6,685 nucleotides of DNA from Bifidobacteriaceae bacterium (GTDB taxonomy: Bacteria > Actinomycetota > Actinomycetes > Actinomycetales > WQXJ01), in contig JAISMT010000012.1 in assembly GCA_031276585.1 (NCBI GenBank), positions 1 through 6,685 on the forward strand, read 5' to 3'. Below, in pieces: positions 6,501-6,685 of the stretch. Position numbers and translations under genes: made by a program. Numbering within the stretch: position 1 is the first letter of the stretch; the number at the start of each line of letters is the position of its first letter. Below the pieces are notes generated by a model that was given only the letters and a program-made list of their open reading frames with translations, did not search any database and had not been told where the DNA came from.

Positions 6501-6685
6501 TACCCCCAAGCAAGAAGACGATGCTTATGAAGCCAGCGATTGGATTCCGCTACAAGTCAAAGGATCCGCCAATAGTACTTACATTGGTAATGCCACCATC
6601 GTTCCCGGACAGGAATACGTTTTCCGAGCTAAACTGTCTGGCCGCTATGCCACTCAATTTGCTAGTGACGTAGGCGGTGCCCAGG
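3514..6685 (+). CDS. Large exported surface protein with two propeller-like repeats and a GEVED-like domain (3' end outside the window)
   Basis: One frame is open for 1057 codons and leaves the window without a stop. I do not recognise a named gene. The layout is: residues 1-63, a Ser/Pro/Gly/Arg-rich tail; 64-81, a hydrophobic segment; a possible signal peptidase site after AAA at 90-92; 99-428 and 434-741, two divergent copies of one unit with short blade-like motifs such as AVNPKTGEIYLAD and DIATDAEGNVYR, resembling NHL- or YVTN-type propeller blades; 745-938, a beta-rich region; and from about 939, a GEVED-like domain with FGDAP (943-947), SLYLGDSYG (968-976) and ATDDG (989-993). All six cysteines lie after the signal and fall in three pairs: 156/203, 481/532 and 880/896. 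The exported part is rich in Tyr, Trp, Asp and Gly. Parts of the gene are clearly more AT-rich than leuS (the 60 bases from 4141 are 38 percent GC). Export is well supported. An adhesin-like role and a C-terminal wall anchor are inference. Confidence 0.9.
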   Translation, partial: MSGYPYLDHPPISDSSASGGSPAGAPSPASSSRLPSSGSRGRPSVLRGRQRFKGGRGFRGGRRVLAMLVAGTVAFAGAVLLQNFNTSQRAAAVTYEGSFDGVFKSDQLWSLGVYGDGNGYAQPHYTSDPGSLTVADFPSHHQVGYQLQGNEGGAACSNLTGERFLRGFAMGPILVQNGDNRLAQVFWDYNDNLGVVFSGDPNCYPVDLSGNRLNLYFYAKGGAVNPKTGEIYLADSSQYHNDSGSSYNPKVAVAQIQNTGTASVPALKLTSVTTIDDWELPYLYPPASPIYDAVIAAGKTVPKDASWQTGRDIATDAEGNVYRVVSYDAPGTDPDTWVLVRFKHPDGSDPNAWRFEVVKVLDDITAGELQGMAFSGGELYTSHKANFDVNISPVLLRWNLDTGSYESITSGDWDHWLESDGGDLGSADYSFGTSDGGVLASNSLWSINTYGDGSKPYYTANPGATVPANFAKRTKPATVPCDTNEAVGFAMGPVLLNPPYNDPSAPDDDRTAQIFWNQSGEAQISILGEETCSPVLPENSGQQYYGGGAVDPKSGQVYISDQDQTYDGDSTAQVSPYVQIGTAYHEVWDDSFHIYYQTHWNDTPVNWSGRSLYYASRLAGKRVEYNNRWEAGNDIAFDTEGNMYRLLRYQGSYYNSGEEQEIWALVRFERNPEYYGWDAEVLKIFEGDLVGPLQGLAFADGSLYTSHSPNAVVRWDLLTGSYEVLDQPTAFATGGDLGSLDGPPALVEGTIRGSYYDSAKKTWEAAVTDQDARLYSYNHNSALSGWSYVLGNWSEGEVSLNVWRQTGDQDPVLVTNALAFWDSNTKSYSYKTFLPVSEDTYYLQLTDISTMNVGEVVQTYASAGEFAAPDGTTNTVTPLCYSDAGDYQELPQSGICRGPRRDGTDWRVDASLFEGAKAVTKVTVNTDLVPARADFMLSSWKSFGDAPNTQSKVTVTPLEGGPRAVPDSLYLGDSYGYYSGEKADGSHYATDDGLFYTPKQEDDAYEASDWIPLQVKGSANSTYIGNATIVPGQEYVFRAKLSGRYATQFASDVGGAQ
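3703..3789 (+). other. Export signal or signal anchor of the surface protein
   Basis: Residues 64-81 form an uncharged hydrophobic stretch (V64 to L81, LAMLVAG...FAGAVLL), preceded directly by R62 and R63 and a strongly basic Arg/Gly run. A polar stretch and AAA at 90-92 follow, which could be a signal peptidase I site before V93. The 10-residue gap between the hydrophobic core and AAA is longer than usual, so an uncleaved membrane anchor is the alternative. Confidence 0.65.
3808..4797 (+). repeat. Protein-level repeat unit 1 of the surface protein (residues 99-428)
   Basis: This is the first copy of a unit found again at residues 434-741. Shared anchors in order: LWS..xYGDG (108-117), GFAMGP (167-172), LAQVFW (182-187), GGAVNPKTGEIYLAD (221-235), DIATDAEGNVYR (312-323), LVRF (339-342), LQGMAFSGGELYTSH (369-383), LRWNLDTGSYE (396-406) and GGDLGS (421-426). 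C156 and C203 fit a disulfide within the unit. Several anchors have the form hydrophobic-D-x-x-G-x-hydrophobic-Y, as in propeller blades. Confidence 0.8.
4813..5736 (+). repeat. Protein-level repeat unit 2 of the surface protein (residues 434-741)
   Basis: This second copy keeps the order of anchors of unit 1: LWSINTYGDG (444-453), GFAMGP (488-493), TAQIFW (511-516), GGAVDPKSGQVYISD (547-561), DIAFDTEGNMYR (634-645), LVRF (665-668), LQGLAFADGSLYTSH (693-707), VRWDLLTGSYE (713-723) and GGDLGS (734-739). C481 and C532 occupy the places of C156 and C203. Nucleotide identity is low between the copies, so this is an old duplication rather than a recent DNA repeat. Confidence 0.8.
5746..6327 (+). 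other. Beta-rich linker domain of the surface protein (residues 745-938)
   Basis: After the second repeat the protein enters a Tyr/Trp-rich region without repeat anchors. It has short alternating hydrophobic stretches (GTIRGSYYDS at 749-758, TYYLQLTDIS at 840-849, VTKVTVNTD at 919-927). This resembles the Ig-like or prealbumin-like modules of actinobacterial surface proteins, in which a Gly-Thr-x-x-Gly strand opens the domain. C880 and C896 form a close pair. The fold assignment is inference from pattern alone. Confidence 0.45.
6328..6685 (+). other. GEVED-like extracellular domain, start (residues 939 to the window edge)
   Basis: The pattern FGDAP (943-947), GGPRAVPDSLYLG (960-972), then ATDDG (989-993) followed by an acidic QEDD, matches the opening of GEVED-type domains, whose typical form is DYGDAP ... 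ARH ... LYLG ... DDEDGV. These occur in large secreted or wall-bound bacterial proteins. The domain is cut by the window edge. The match is by eye, and the ARH and DDEDGV positions are diverged. Confidence 0.5.

Noticed and set aside
6437..6673. Plus-strand open frame of 78 codons near the right edge
   Set aside because: It overlaps the GEVED-like part of the continuous surface-protein frame and has no recognisable motif.
1..6685. CRISPR array, mobile element, toxin-antitoxin or defence system
   Set aside because: No short direct DNA repeats, transposase motifs, terminal inverted repeats or defence-family motifs are visible. The only repeat signal is the protein-level duplication in the surface protein.

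Overview
The window looks like chromosomal DNA from a moderately GC-rich actinobacterium, probably one close to the Actinomycetaceae (Actinomyces, Mobiluncus or Varibaculum type). The support is the long actinobacterial form of leucyl-tRNA synthetase, which lacks zinc-ribbon cysteines and has a KMGKx loop, plus GTG start use and a large exported surface protein. The genus is an inference and cannot be fixed from this sequence alone.

Layout: (1) Positions 1-275, minus strand, hold the 5' end of a dps gene for a ferritin-like, DNA-protecting iron-storage protein, cut by the left window edge. (2) A divergent intergenic stretch of 100 bases follows. (3) Positions 376-3270, plus strand, hold a complete leuS (leucyl-tRNA synthetase, 964 aa), probably read from a leaderless or SD-less GTG start. 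A short GC hairpin with a T-rich tail lies just after its stop. (4) An intergenic region of 243 bases has no gene. (5) From 3514 to the right edge, plus strand, there is one uninterrupted reading frame of 1057 visible codons with a good ribosome binding site and no stop inside the window. It encodes a large exported protein: a 63-residue Ser/Pro/Gly/Arg-rich N-terminal tail, a hydrophobic export segment, two divergent copies of a propeller-like unit of about 310-330 residues, a beta-rich linker domain, and the start of a GEVED-like extracellular domain (FGDAP ... YLG ... ATDDG).

Dps and LeuS are housekeeping proteins and do not form a pathway with the surface protein. The surface gene has its own leader and follows a probable terminator, so it is most likely a separate transcription unit. 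It is the least ordinary part of the window: an adhesin-like or envelope-anchored protein whose internal duplication carries a cysteine pair in each copy. Its anchoring signal, if any, lies beyond the right edge. I see no RNA genes, mobile elements, CRISPR arrays or defence genes.
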